From Muraenolepis orangiensis (taxonomy: Eukaryota > Chordata > Actinopteri > Gadiformes > Muraenolepididae), in contig CM051019.1 in assembly GCA_027704905.1 (NCBI GenBank), positions 24,970,409-25,034,408 on the forward strand: 64,000 nt of DNA, in the 5' to 3' direction. The translations under genes and the position numbers were made by a program. The notes under the pieces were generated by a model, which was given only the letters and a program-made list of their open reading frames with translations, was not told the DNA's origin and searched no databases. Positions 1 to 10,676 of this stretch are shown one piece after another; position 1 is the first letter of the stretch, and the number at the start of each line of letters is the position of its first letter.

Positions 1-293
1 CTAGCGCGTGTACAGACTGTTAAACGGGTTAGAGTCCAGTTGTAAAAGACATTCAGCAAACACAAAACAGCACAAACAACGGAGAGGCGCGGCAGCAACT
101 TGCCAGCGGTCCCTCTCACTCGTGGCTTCCACGCGGGGGTATCGGGTGCGAAGTACCCGCAGGTAGTTGGCAGGCGATGGGTATCAGACGGGAGAACTAC
201 GTGCATTGTAGAGTAACGACCTCACGCTGGGGTAAAAAAATTGTTAACTAATTCTGGGGAATTTGTTTCTCTGCGCCTCCCTTGAAACCCTGT

Positions 294-416
294 GGGACCA
301 GGTGAGTCCAGCACCCGGGAGGACCAGGTGAGTCCAGCACCCGGGAGGACCAGGTGAGTCCAGCACCCGGGAGGACCAGGTGAGTCCAGCACCCAGGAGG
401 ACCAGGTGAGTCCACT
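294..416. repeat. 26-bp minisatellite
   Basis: About five tandem copies of a 26-bp unit containing GGTGAGTCCAGCACCCG, for example at 301 and 327. The array runs directly into the remnant of an Ig V exon at 414-447 and seems to have replaced the rest of that exon. Bases 1-293 show no recognisable gene. Confidence 0.9.
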
Positions 417-447
417 TTGTGACATTCCTCTTTGTTTTTAAGTTGAT
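414..447 (-). pseudogene. Stub of an IgSF V exon (copy 0)
   Basis: The first 34 bases of the V exon, plus its splice acceptor (TTTCTCACAG read on the minus strand, just above 447), match the starts of the complete V exons at 15649, 25938 and 31968. The remaining ~308 bases of the 342-base exon are missing, and the 26-bp minisatellite begins at the break. This is a dead remnant of another cluster member. Confidence 0.75.
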
Positions 448-539
448 CTGTGAGAAAGAGAGCGTTCAGCTATGTAATGGGTAACACTTTACAATATGGG
501 AACATGAATTAGCATTAGTATATTAAAAGTGGTTCTTAC

Positions 540-563
540 CTTTGCATGACTTGGAACTGGACA
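540..563 (-). pseudogene. Donor end of an upstream IgSF exon, cut by a microsatellite
   Basis: On the minus strand ...TTCCAAGTCATGCAAAG is followed by a good donor, GTAAGAACC. The same piece occurs at 26031-26056, about 90 bases upstream of the copy 2 V exon. On its 5' side the sequence becomes (ATCT)n after about 25 bases, so the exon's start is lost or unrecognisable. It could be the end of another Ig domain or of the leader; the fragment is too short to tell. Confidence 0.4.
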
Positions 564-627
564 TATCTATCTATCTATCTATCTATCTATTTTTCTATGT
601 ATGTATATGTCTGTCTCTCTATATGTA

Positions 628-658
<31 letters not shown>

Positions 659-848
659 ATATGTATCTGTCTGTCTGTGTGTCTGTCTCTATATATGTAT
701 CTGTCTATCTGTCTGTCTGTCTGTCTCTCTATATGTATCTGTGTGTCTGTCTGTGTGTCTGTCTCTATATATGTATCTGTCTATCTGTCTGTCTGTCTGT
801 CTCTCTATATGTATCTGTCTGTCTCTCTATATGTATCTGTCTGTCTGG
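561..848. repeat. (ATCT)n / (CTGT)n microsatellite
   Basis: Compound tetranucleotide tract with CTCTATATGTATCTGT interruptions. Similar tracts lie upstream of each V exon in the cluster (15715-16215, 26054-26415, 32036-32247). The long open frames across it are low-complexity artefacts. Confidence 0.95.
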
Positions 849-958
849 TAACTCCAACTACTGCTCACTGTGGAGAGAAGGCTTCTTTCAGAGAGAACTC
901 TGTCACTTCCTCAAACCTGTACTCTACTCTCTTTTCACACGAGAGTTTATCTGGTAGA

Positions 959-1026
<68 letters not shown>

Positions 1027-1045
1027 CACACTCACACACACACTC
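841..1045 (+). repeat. CA-cassette repeat, instance a
   Basis: A conserved left flank (GTAACTCCAACTACTGCTC, then a stretch ending near TTATCTGGTAGA) leads into (CA)n. The same left flank occurs at 16215, 22546, 26413 and 32248 on the plus strand and at 8990 and 20945 on the minus strand. The usual right flank (ATGGACATATTTGGGC) is missing here because a hAT-like end begins at 1046. Confidence 0.75.
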
Positions 1046-1110
1046 AGGGGTTCCCAAACTTTTCAGGCCGCGACCCCCAAAATAACAGTGCTAGAGACTG
1101 GCGAGGGGGG
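1046..1110 (+). mobile_element. hAT-Charlie-like terminal fragment
   Basis: CAGGGGTTCCCAAACTTTT followed by GGCCGCGACCCCC is the typical terminal inverted repeat of vertebrate hAT (Charlie/Zaphod-like) transposons. No matching opposite end was found nearby, so only one end is claimed. Confidence 0.5.
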
Positions 1111-1179
1111 GGGGACACGATCGCGATTCAGAATTCCTTTATTTGTCTACCTTACATATTAAACAGACTTACATAATAA

Positions 1180-1207
1180 AAATATCTATGTACACGTTAT
1201 TATTAAC

Positions 1208-1239
<32 letters not shown>

Positions 1240-2183
1240 AAATTAGATTAAATTAGATTAGATTCAAATGTTAACATAATTGAACTCATGTTTACAGTAA
1301 AACTGAACTATGTGGGATGATTTCATCCTACGTTTGTTGGTGATAGATGTTAGATCATCAGGTTTCAAACACACGTTCCTTGACCACTAGGACTTCCACT
1401 ACCAAGTCATATCAGAGGAACAGTGGATTGATAAAGACCACATTTTGAAACACGGCTCCGCAAGACAGAAATGAAATCCTGTACCAAGCACAACTGTACC
1501 TTTCGGTACAGGTATTGTACTATTATATCTTTAATATTTAAATGTAGAAAATAATGGGAATCGGGTAGGAGGGAAAAAAACAACATTCTGGTATATTTAT
1601 ATCATTTATTGGACAATTCAAATAACTCAAAACTAAAATAATAAAACCAATATATCAATATCTTAAATGTGTACATACATAGAAGAACAGAGAGTAGCTA
1701 TTATGCACAACAGGAAGAAAACGGTAAAAGAATGTTGCATGAACTGCAACATTACTAGAAGTAAGTCTATTAATGGAATCATGATGGTCATTACAAGCTA
1801 TAACGACTTATTATTACATGAATTAATCTCACTGAATAAGGTACGATCTCTTGTTGATTGTTCTGTTGATCTTGTTTCATATATTCTATGCTTGGTCTGT
1901 GGCGCCCTCTAAAGGACAAAACATGAACTGATTTGAAAAGCATGTTTCCCATCATTTACATTTAGAGCACGTGTTCAGCAACTATCGTCTGGTGAACGCT
2001 GTATTAATAACACATTATAGATTACACTGTTCACTACTGAGTGTAGGCCTAGGCCTACTGCTGGCTGCCTTTAAGCAATACAAAGGAACACTAAGTTGAT
2101 TGCGTTGCATCTGAACGCCACACAACAACAAGCTAGCTCTGACCACTTCAACCTGCTGTCATCACGCAGCCTCCACACATTTG
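1180..2183. other. Non-coding spacer; 3' flank of IgSF copy 1, duplicated at 17.7-18.3 and 34.1-34.5 kb
   Basis: No coding sequence is supported. Bases ~1555-2180 closely match 17690-18290 and, in part, 34135-34500; shared landmarks are GGCGCCCTCTAAAGGAC at 1899, 18013 and 34427 and GGCCTAGGCCTACTGCTGG. This flank defines the ~16-kb duplication. An AAT/TAA triplet tract lies at 1199-1238. Confidence 0.7.
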
Positions 2184-2402
2184 TCATTTCACCAGTCGGT
2201 GGACGGAGACAAAATGGACGCCGGCATCCGCCATGTCCCTGACACATGTGGGAGGGCCCCTGGTGTTTCTAATACATGTGGGAGGGCCCCTGGTGTATCT
2301 AATACATGAGGGAGGGCCCCTGGTGTTTCCTTCACATGTGGGACGGGCCCTGGAGTTCTCGTAGATGTCCGCTTGGCCGGATTCACCAGGGCCCGCTTGC
2401 TC
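2184..2402 (-). CDS. IgSF copy 1 tail exon with four decapeptide repeats
   Basis: The acceptor (CCACCACGTCAG) precedes 2402 and the TGA stop is at 2186-2184; 73 codons including the stop. The reading starts EQAGPGESGQADIYEN, followed by four 10-residue units of the form TRGPPTCVRN. The first two are degenerate (SRARPTCEGN, TRGPPSCIRY). A shared end ADAGVHFVSVHRLVK follows. The single tyrosine lies in a YxN context (YENS), a possible SH2-binding motif if phosphorylated. There is no ITIM. The exon is homologous to 18544-18296 and 34650-34501. Confidence 0.6.
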   Translation of the reverse strand, partial: EQAGPGESGQADIYENSRARPTCEGNTRGPPSCIRYTRGPPTCIRNTRGPPTCVRDMADAGVHFVSVHRLVK

Positions 2403-2701
2403 CTGACGTGGTGGAAAACACAAGTTAAACGTGAGACGTATGACAAAACAATCACCTTTCTATCAGCAGTTACACACAACCAGCGTAGACCTTGTTCACC
2501 CAGCGGCCATATTGGTAGACCCTTCTAGAACCTTTGGAAACCGTAACGAGTGGATGCATTATTTTGTTGTGGTTCTCTGGTCAGTTTCCCCACCCAGGCA
2601 GCAGTTATGGTACAGTTGTACGGTTGTCATGGTTTCCCTGAAGAGTCCTAGAAGGCTTCACACTCAACAAACCAATATGGCCGCTGGGTGGATGAGGGGT
2701 A

Positions 2702-2921
2702 GGCTGTGTCCTAAATCCTTCCCTCCGTCCCTACTCCCTCTCTTGTAGTTCAATGTAGAGGACTATATAGTGAATTTCTTACCTCATTCCCTTCTCACTC
2801 TCTAGTACTTCAATGGAGAGGTAGTGGAGAGTATAGTATAGTACTATATATATTGCATATGTATATACTACTCACTATCTCATGCACTAGATGTGAGTAG
2901 GGAGTGGTTTGGGACACAGCC
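2702..2921. mobile_element. Short inverted-repeat DNA transposon (MITE), 220 bp
   Basis: It starts GGCTGTGTCCTAAATCC and ends in the inverted form GGGACACAGCC. The interior contains CCTTCCCTC, AGTAGTTCAATG and ACTATATAGTG motifs. A longer relative is at 18751-19576 and a partial one at 34856-35030. No transposase is encoded. The superfamily was not determined because a target-site duplication was not clear. Confidence 0.6.
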
Positions 2922-3548
2922 ATTGGGCCCAGCGGGAGGGACTGGCGTTGTGTGGACATGCGGTGGTGGGGTCACGTGAAGGCAGAAGGTTTACCTGTGC
3001 TGAGCCTACTGGCCCCTGCTCACCCCACTGGACCACAGAGGGGCCCAATAATAACATTATTGCTCACATCCAGGCTTAGTCAATACAGTCACCCAGTTAC
3101 TACAAGTTACACATCCACGGCAATTAGCATGAATACGTCATTAACTACTAACCACTGAACACCACTTGTGCATTGGTTTACGTTAGAGGACTGAACTCTA
3201 GTGGTTAAACACTATGGCATGTGTGACCTCTGATTGGCTGATAATAGTGACTCCGGTCACCTGCTGATGAAGCCTGGATGTGACGCACCTGTCCTCCGCT
3301 TCATAGAAACTGAATTAAACAGGAGGACAGGGGAGCCGGCAGCACTGAGGTAAGACCTGAACACATTGGTTTGAAGGCCGTGTGGAGGGCGGTGGGTTCT
3401 CCTTTAATACAGAAGGCAGCTCTGCTAGCGTTGATGTGCTCCGTGTGGATGGTTTTAATTATATTCTCTACACTACGGAGCAACACAGTAAACAGACAAC
3501 AGACATCCAGTCCCCCGGACCACCAATACAATCAATCTTTAAACTCAC

Positions 3549-3577
3549 AATGCACTCTTCAGCAGCCATCTTGTTTC
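3549..3577 (-). CDS. IgSF copy 1 short cytoplasmic exon (29 bp)
   Basis: The acceptor is CCCTTCACCAG and the donor GTGAGTTT. The exon is 29 bases long, phase 1 at entry and phase 0 at exit, coding GNKMAAEECI. Copy 2 has the same exon at 20234-20206, ending in M. Conservation of length and both splice sites in two copies supports it as a real micro-exon, although 29 bases alone is weak evidence. Confidence 0.45.
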
Positions 3578-3770
3578 CTGGTGAAGGGGAAAACACAGTG
3601 TTTCCATGGCGATATAGAGGTGTGGGGGTGGGGGGGGGGGGTAGATGTAAACGTGGTCAAATTCAAGTGAACTTTATTTGCAACGCCCTTAATCACAGTT
3701 ACAGTCTCAAGGGGCTTCACAGGCCCCTCCCCCAAAGGCCTGAACTTTAGGACCAGGACACACTCCTCAT

Positions 3771-3946
3771 TAAATAAGAACGATTCCATTTGTTCCATCC
3801 AGTTTAATAAAGGACTATGACAATATACAAACAAGTCTCGGACGACTGCGGGTGTATTTACAAATAGCGTCTCAGCTTCCTGTTCCGGTCGCTGCGCTAC
3901 TGTGCAGGGCCGTCTATTATAGAGGCGCTGTATAGCATATTCTCTA
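3771..3946 (-). repeat. 3' LTR of the gypsy-like element
   Basis: 176 bp, differing from the other LTR by about three small changes (around AAGGACTATG and GTCTATTATAG). On the minus strand it begins TAGAGAATATGC and ends CGTTCTTATTTA, so its ends are TA...TA and not the usual TG...CA. Confidence 0.9.
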
Positions 3947-3956
3947 TCTCCCCCAG
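3947..3956 (-). promoter_or_regulatory. Polypurine tract of the gypsy-like element
   Basis: Minus-strand CTGGGGGAGA lies directly against the 3' LTR, which is the position and composition expected of the primer for plus-strand DNA synthesis. Confidence 0.65.
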
Positions 3957-3989
3957 AGTCTTTAACATACCAATGTGTAAAGGCTGAGA

Positions 3990-4384
3990 AAAAATATAAA
4001 TAACCAAACACACAAAAATGTGAATAAATGCCTGTATAACCCACCCACTGCTGGCGTACCTCCACAACACTGCCTGTCCTGTCCCATTTGTTGGGGTAGG
4101 GCCCTGTCTGGTTCTGTACACGGACCATGTCCCCTACCATGAGTGGCGGGAGGCGTTTTGTGTGCTCCGCCCAGGCATCAGCTGTGCGGATGTGGCGTTT
4201 GCGGAGAGCCTCCTCCCTTGCCGTCAGTGTCTCACGCCAGGTCTCGTGTGGTCTGTACTTCCCAGGTACAACCGGGATGAAGTCACGTATCGGGCGGCCG
4301 AAGACACACATTGCCGGAGATATCTTTGTGTCAGGGTCAGGTGTGTTACGATATTGCAGGATCGCTCTCTGCACAGCATCTGTG
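3990..4384 (-). pseudogene. gypsy-like element: integrase C-terminal part
   Basis: This frame reads through AILQYRNTPD, then PAMCVFGRPIRDFIP and GDMVRVQNQTGPYPNKWDRTG, the tail of the integrase core and the C-terminal DNA-binding region. It is separated from the upstream integrase frame by a lesion near 4385-4440. The open frame continues past the element's domains into the LTR and flanking DNA as far as 3559, which is not a natural end. Confidence 0.75.
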
Positions 4385-5698
4385 TCAAGCTCCCCCTTTG
4401 GGCCGGTGTTGTCGGGGGAAGGCCACAGACGAGAGGCGGTGGTGTACGCCCCATCTGTATAGAAATGACCTGGTCTCAGTGGAGGTGAACTCTGGGCCCC
4501 CGTCCGATGTGAGCTCTTCTGGCGTCCCGTACGTCACGAAGGCCCGACGTAGGTGATTTATGAGGCCGGCTGCCCCCCCCGTCGACTTCGAGATGATCGG
4601 CCAGTTTGAGTACCGGTCCACCGTCACGAGGTAGTGCACGCCCCTGTGCATAAAGAAGTCCGAACACACCGCCTGAAAGAGGTAAACAGCTGGGATAGGC
4701 GGGGTTGGCGGCGCTCCAGGCTGTGAAGGTGCCATCTGGTGGCAGTGCTCGCAGTTCCTCCGAGTGGCGCTGATGTCAGCCGACATGCCTGGCCAGAACA
4801 CGGAGGATTCTGCGCGGGCGGTCATCATCGATACGCCCTGGTGGGCAGCGTGTAGGGCGCTCAGCACTTCTCTGCGGAGTGAGGGTGGTATAATTACTCT
4901 GTCCTTGTACAGGACCACCCCGTCAGTTGATGTGATGTTCTCACGGTACTGGTGGAAGTCACGGATCGTCTTCGGCATCTCGAACTTCGAGTTGGGGATG
5001 CCGTCCGTCGCCATTTCCTCCAGAGTGCGCATCTCACCGTCGCTGCTGGTGGCCTCCCTGACGCGATCCCATGTCACTGACCGCAATGATTCGAGGCCCG
5101 CAGCGCACCATGCCAGGTCGTCCTCCTCAGTGTCGTCGTCATTCCCTGGCTCGGTCTGGCGTAGGAAAGACAGTACATCAGTGTGCGTACTGGGTGGGAG
5201 GTGGGCCCCTACGGCGTTGTCATCCGGAAGGTCCATAAGTGATGGCCGTGTGGTGCCAACCGGCCTACGTGACATGGCATCCGCCGCCTTGTTCCTCATG
5301 CCCGGGACATGCACGATGCGGAAGCGATAACGCAAGGTCTTCTCCTTGAGGTTCCGCAGGCGGGGGTTCGGTATGTCATCGAGCGCCCGGTCTGCAAGGA
5401 GTCTCAGCAGCGGCTTATGGTCTACCGCTACGATCAAGTCCTCGCATCCCAACACAAAGTAGCGTGCCTTGTCCAATGCGTCCGCGACCGCGAGAGCCTC
5501 GCCCTCTATGGGCGTGTATCTGGACTCCGCCGCATGCGTGAATCTGCTGCCAACCAGGGTTATTTTCCAACCATCGGTGCAGCAGAAGGGTCTGACTGGC
5601 GTACATCGGCAGTGTTTCTGGAATAACCAGAATCCAATGCCCTCCTTTGACCAGTCCGTGGCGATACAACTCCGTGGACCACTCGAAGCGTTCTCCAC
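4385..5698 (-). pseudogene. gypsy-like element: RNase H and integrase core
   Basis: A 437-codon frame. RNase H is seen as IATDWSKEG, IEGEALAV and VAVDHKPLL. Then follow the integrase zinc-binding H..H..C..C (HAAHQG to NCEHC) and the catalytic aspartates in LVTVDRYSNW and LTSDGGPEF. The frame stops just where the third acidic residue (Glu) of the D,D,E triad should come; a short deletion appears to have removed it, so the integrase should be inactive. Confidence 0.8.
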
Positions 5699-7853
5699 TC
5701 TTCAGGAGCTTCCGGAATGGCTGCATACGCTCGGCCATGCTGAAGGCGTAGGCCACCTGGTTGACCAGCCCGAACCACGATCTGATGTCCGTGACGTTAC
5801 GTGGTTGTGGGAAGTCGTGTATCGCCTCCAGGTAGCGACTGCACGGTCGCACGTCAGTCATGGTGATTGTGAAGCCTGCGAAGTCCACCGTGGGTGCGCT
5901 AAAGACGAACTTCTCCGGGTTGAGGGTTATTCCATTCCGGCCGCATATGTCCAGCCATTGGACCGCCTGGAAGTAGCTCTCCGCGATCGTGTCTGACCAT
6001 AGTAGCGTGTCGTCTATGCACTTAGTTTTGTTGCCTATGTCCGCGACAACCTCGTCGTACCGTCGCGAGTAACCGTCCCCCGATGCCATGTACCCCTGTG
6101 GGGCCGACAGGTACCGGTAGCGCCCCCATGGAGTTATGAACGTTGTCTTGTGGCGATCGTCCTTGTGTAGTGGGACGCTGTGGTAACCGTTCCAGGCATC
6201 GAACACAGTCTTGAGTTTCCCGTTAGGCACACATCTCGCTTGGTGGAATGGAGATTGGGTGTGGTGGGTCTCACGGAGTGCATACCTGTTCAGGGCCTGG
6301 AAGTCGACAGTGCGTCGTGGTTTGCCTGTCTTCCTCGCGCAGATCACCATGCGATGACACCACGTCACCGGTGTACCGATAGGTACTTCCTCCAACACGC
6401 CGAGGCGGACGTCCTGGTCGAGGCCTGCCTTTACCTCCTCTTGCCAGTGTAGGGCCACGGGAATGGGGGTGTGACAGGCAACCGGTGTTGCATCCTCATT
6501 AAGCATGAGGCGGAGTGGTGGGCCGGTCATTTTCGGTTGTGTCTGGTGGGGGCACGTATTAAATGTGCTCTGGGCGTACAGTTTTAATAAGTGTCTCCGT
6601 AAAGCCTTCCTGTTAGCCTCGATCATGGGGAGCGTGGTCGGCCTGGTCGGCGGCTCTGCACGCCGTGGGCAGTCACACACTTCTGAGGTTGCCAGATTCA
6701 CCTCCCCGAGTGTTGGGAACTGGGCGGAGATCATTCCCAGGTCCACGCAGGCTGCGCGGGAGAGAAATATGCGGTCTGAAGTGTCCGTCACATACGCGAT
6801 TTGGCGCGTCTCCAACCTTCGAGCGTCACCACTGTTGCCGGCGAATCTGACTACCGCAGCTCCGAGGATCCGAATTCCCTTATTGTTCGCAGCCTTCATG
6901 GTCATGGATACGGGAATGAGGTCCTCTGTGCTTAGGCCCATTTGTTGAGCGACTTTAATGCCGATCAGGCAGCTTTGGCATCCCGTATCGGCCATGGCAG
7001 GCAGGGATACTGCACGGGTGCGTTTGAGGAGGTCAAAACCCAGAGCCTTGTAATCCTCGTGCTCGGTGGTGAGAGTGAGGTTGACGTATGGCTGTGGGCT
7101 GGACGCACGTTTCATCCACTTGTCGCACATGTCATCGTACAAATGGTGAGCGAGGGGAAGTGTGCGTAACTCGCCATCTGCGCTGACTGTGCATAGCTCA
7201 ACGAAGGCTGCTGTCTGCTCGTCACACGTCCAGTCGGTCTCCTCGGGTGGGGGCCTAGTCGATCGGCCACCAAGGCAGGCCCTCTCGAGGTGATTCTGGC
7301 GGCCACACTTCCGACACTTTTTACCGTATGCGGGGCACTCGGCACGTCTGGCGTGCCACTGGGGTGTTTTGCCGTGGCCCACCTCGCCACAGTGGATGCA
7401 TACCCCTTCGGGCTTGGCCTTTGGTTTCTCTAGCCTGGCTCCTCCTCTGGCGCGGGTGTCCTGTTGTCTCCCCCGACGGTACAAACTGCTGACCGTGTCC
7501 GCGCTCTGAGGGTCGAGTAGGCGCGATGCCGAGCACTTTCCAGACTCCTTAGCCTCGATATACTCGATCATGTCCTTCAGTGGCATGTTCTGGTTCTTCT
7601 CACCGAGCAGGTCGAGCTGTATTTCCAAGTCTGCGATGCCACGGGCAATCACATCGCGTAGGATCTCCTCCGTGAAGTCGTTGACTCGGTCGCACCCTGT
7701 CCTAGTGCATCTCATCTGGTACTTGCACGTGTCCGCCTGCCCCTTGATGCGGGCGTGGAACGACCGGATGGGCTCTTCATATCCCTGCCGCATGTTAAAC
7801 AGGGCTGCCCGAGCTACCATGGTGTTCTCTGCGCGAACGGCGAGTGCCTTCAT
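5415..7853 (-). pseudogene. gypsy-like element: gag end, protease and reverse transcriptase
   Basis: An 812-codon frame. The order is gag residues 1-130, then a CCHC zinc knuckle (CRKCGRQNHLERAC, residues 180-193), a retropepsin motif ADTG (288-291) and reverse transcriptase. Visible RT motifs are FDAWNGYH (551-558), SAPQGYMAS and CIDDTLLW (612-619), the last a variant of the usual Y/FxDD box with Cys first. True homology stops at about 5640, where the RNase H frame takes over; the end of this frame is spurious. Confidence 0.85.
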
Positions 7854-7885
7854 GGCAGCGAGAACGTCTTCCTCATCGTTGCCCG

Positions 7886-8173
7886 CTAGGCTCCTGCCCG
7901 CCGCACGTGTGAGGTCCCAAGCCCGACCAGCTTGGTGCCTGTCTTGTACTCACCCCAGCGGGTTACAAAGTATGACCAGGCCTCGCCCGTTCCGGCCAGT
8001 GCTATGGAGGGACGCTTTAGCTTGTCCATTTTAGCATTTGCGCCCGGCGCCCTGGGGGCTGCGACATGTACAGTGGCGTGTACACTTAACATGGCTGCCA
8101 CCACTGCCGCCGCTGCATGCTCAGCTACATAGTCACAACCCTCAATAGGGCACTCTGCACGTATAAGCACCAT
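7886..8173 (-). pseudogene. gypsy-like element: gag N-terminal part
   Basis: A 95-codon frame from the element's likely start codon (8173), beginning MVLIRAECPIEGCDYV, with a Cys pair and an alanine-rich helix, then WSYFVTRWGEYKTG. It runs into the next gag frame near 7905-7920 with a frame change and, judging from the abrupt join, a short deletion. Confidence 0.65.
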
Positions 8174-8491
8174 TGACAGTTATTTGGATGAATAATTATA
8201 ATAGCTTGCTTCCAATGTGTAAAAAAATTACTTCAGACTACAGCTGTAGCTCCAACAAAAAATCCCTTTTAGCATCTTCCATTGTAGAGCTAATAATAAA
8301 AGTCCACTATAATCCAATGAAATTATCCTGTACATGAAAGTAAAAAATCCATACCAATTGTCGACGTTAACAGTGTCCTGGTCCTTTAAATCGACAAGGT
8401 GCCGTGTTTGCCGACGGCTCCGTCGACTATCCGACTTTCTCCGTGGTCTGTTTGCACACCTCGTCGTCCTCCTCCGATCCACTGATCATAT

Positions 8492-8508
8492 CCGTTGGGT
8501 TACATCCA
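8492..8508 (-). promoter_or_regulatory. Candidate primer binding site
   Basis: Minus-strand TGGATGTAACCCAACGG begins 12 bases inside the 5' LTR. TGG complements the CCA end of a tRNA, as primer sites require, but the matching tRNA was not identified. Tentative. Confidence 0.3.
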
Positions 8509-8520
8509 GATGTTTGTATA

Positions 8521-8697
8521 TAAATAAGAACGATTCCATTTGTTCCATCCAGTTTAATAAACGAACTATGACAATATACAAACAAGTCTCGGACGACTGC
8601 GGGTGTATTTACAAATAGCGTCTCAGCTTCCTGTTCCGGTCGCTGCGCTACTGTGCAGGGCCGTCTCTTATAGAGGCGCTGTATAGCATATTCTCTA
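8521..8697 (-). repeat. 5' LTR of the gypsy-like element
   Basis: 177 bp, nearly identical to 3771-3946, followed at 8698 by the CTCAT target duplication and the continuation of the IgSF intron (AACAGGCACTATATG). Confidence 0.9.
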
Positions 8698-8989
8698 CTC
8701 ATAACAGGCACTATATGGATTGGACATGGCGTCTAAATGCTGCAAGGGAGGAGAAACAGAATGCAGAGCATTCTAGTCACATTATGCGGCCATTCAAGAA
8801 ATCATTTGAAAAAACGTGTTTTTTAAATGATTTTGTTTATGTGATTTCAATTACAATTGCAAATTCAATTACAATTGCCTGAATTATTGTACTTCTACCT
8901 GAGCACTGGTTCAGTTATTTGGGACTTGGAGACTGAAACACTCTATTGTAAGTCGCTTTGGATAAAAGTGTCTTCTAAATGACTGTTTT

Positions 8990-9275
<286 letters not shown>

Positions 9276-9296
9276 AAGTTAAGCAAACTACAGTAA

Positions 9297-9520
9297 ATGA
9301 GAAGCACTCTACACATTATTATAATAATTATTATTATTATTATAATTATATTATTATTATTATTATTATTGTTCTTTTGTTCACCCATTATTATTATTAT
9401 TGTTGTTCTTTCATTTCCCCTTTATAATTCAAATTATTTTTTATTATTATTATTATTATTATTATTTTTAATTATTATTATTGTTCTTTTGCTTCCCTAT
9501 TATTATTATTAAAATCAAGA
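9297..9520. repeat. TTA/TAT-rich low-complexity tract
   Basis: Mostly ATT triplets with TTGTTCTTTTGTTCACCC interruptions. Similar tracts are at 21215-21310 and 22400-22545. No gene is seen. Confidence 0.85.
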
Positions 9521-9625
9521 AGGAAGGAACACAGAACGGTGGCCCAACAGGCAGATTGCAGGGCGACTAAACAGTAATCAGACAGACAGAGGCTAACAAG
9601 ATGGCGGTAGGCGGTCTCTCCTCAC

Positions 9626-9733
9626 CTCTCGTCCTCCACCAGCCAACGAGGCGGAGCAGAACCACCAGGGTGAGGACGGAGAAGCCCAGCAGCACCGCCA
9701 CATGCAGCAGGACCCCAGGTCCCCACGTCACCG
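9626..9733 (-). CDS. IgSF copy 1 transmembrane exon
   Basis: 108 bases, phase 1-1, with acceptor TGTTGCAG and donor GTGAGGAG. It codes VTWGPGVLLHVAVLLGF followed by SVLTLVVLLRLVGWWRTR: one hydrophobic helix of about 23 residues with a basic, cytoplasm-facing end. Copy 2 has an exon of identical length and phase at 23377-23484. Confidence 0.65.
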
Positions 9734-9949
9734 CTGCAACACATCAGTCACAACATCTCCTGACTGTGAAGTGCGTTGAGGTCAGGCCACGGGTTAGAAA
9801 AGCACTTTATTCACTCACAGAGTCCATTCACCCATTTGTTAACAACCTACAGGGTATCTGTCTGGAACCACAGAAAACTAGAGTTCCCCCTCAGTAGAGC
9901 GCATATACCTCCGCCCCACCAAATTGACAAACTGAGTGAGTACTGAATG

Positions 9950-10222
9950 GGTGTGAGTGGGTGGATGCGTGTGAGTGGGTGAATGCATATGAGTGGATGA
10001 ATGCGTGTGAGTGGGTGGATGCATGTGAGTGGATGAATGCGTGTGAGTGGGTGGATGCATGTGAGTGGATGAATGCATGTGAGTGGGTGGATGCGTGTGA
10101 GTGGGTGGATGCGTGTGAGTGGATGAATGCGTGTGAGTGGGTGGATGCATGTGAGTGGATGAATGCGTGTGAGTGGGTGGATGCGTGTGAGTAGGTGGAT
10201 GCGTGTGAGTGGGTGGATGCAC
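9950..10222. repeat. 18-bp minisatellite (GTGAGTGGGTGGATGCGT)
   Basis: About 15 copies of an 18-bp unit between the transmembrane and stalk 2 exons. Related arrays sit at 23880-24215 and 29640-30390, so the array was present before the duplications. It is open in several frames because 18 is divisible by three; it is not coding. Confidence 0.9.
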
Positions 10223-10676
10223 GACATTATTAAGACACATTCCCATGGCAACTGTGACTCATGCTACCAAAGCTCACCTACATATTGAATTTATAAATAT
10301 TTTATAAAAATCTGTACATTGTCACAATTTACATAAATTGACTAAAAACCTCTTAAATATAAGACAATATTTCTGAACCATTAACATGGATGTTTTGATG
10401 GTGTCTTCATGCACATTTCTAAAACTCTTCCTCTTTTCAGGTAAATGATAACTGAATCTACATCTAATGCAAACTATTTTTGCAGATTTGTTTCAACTTG
10501 TGGTTCATAACGTCCGTCCCCAGTCCCTCTGTGGCTGTCAACCAGAAGTAGGAAGTGTGACCCTCGCCATAGGTCTTACAACACATAACTTGATACCACA
10601 CGGTATCACTGATAGACAGACAGAAAGGTTCCATTTGGAACACAACACAGCCCAAAGCAAGTTAGAGAAGACATAC

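Larger units (their letters stand above)
3771..8697 (-). mobile_element. Ty3/gypsy-like LTR retrotransposon, complete but non-autonomous
   Basis: A 4,927-bp element on the minus strand, bounded by LTRs at 8521-8697 (5') and 3771-3946 (3') and a 5-bp target duplication CTCAT (3766-3770 and 8698-8702). The empty site is preserved in copy 2 near 20790-20810 (CTCCTCATAACAGGCAC). Internal order is gag, CCHC zinc knuckle, DTG protease, reverse transcriptase, RNase H, integrase; this order (integrase last) is that of Ty3/gypsy. Reading frames are broken at several points. It lies in an intron of IgSF copy 1, in the same orientation as the gene. Confidence 0.9.

Noticed and set aside
542..1162. Long frames across ATCT/CTGT and CA tracts (also at 15674-16440, 26033-26699, 32025-32450, 9010-9275, 20944-21174 and 61429-61833)
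   Set aside because: They only translate di- and tetranucleotide repeats into Leu-Ser, Thr-His or Cys-Val strings. No start context, domain or splice structure.
3382..3750. Open frames on the plus strand over the copy 1 cytoplasmic exon region
   Set aside because: They run opposite to the exon with conserved splice sites and are not preserved in copy 2.
9297..9512. Hydrophobic frame of Ile/Leu
   Set aside because: Translation of TTA/ATT triplet repeats.
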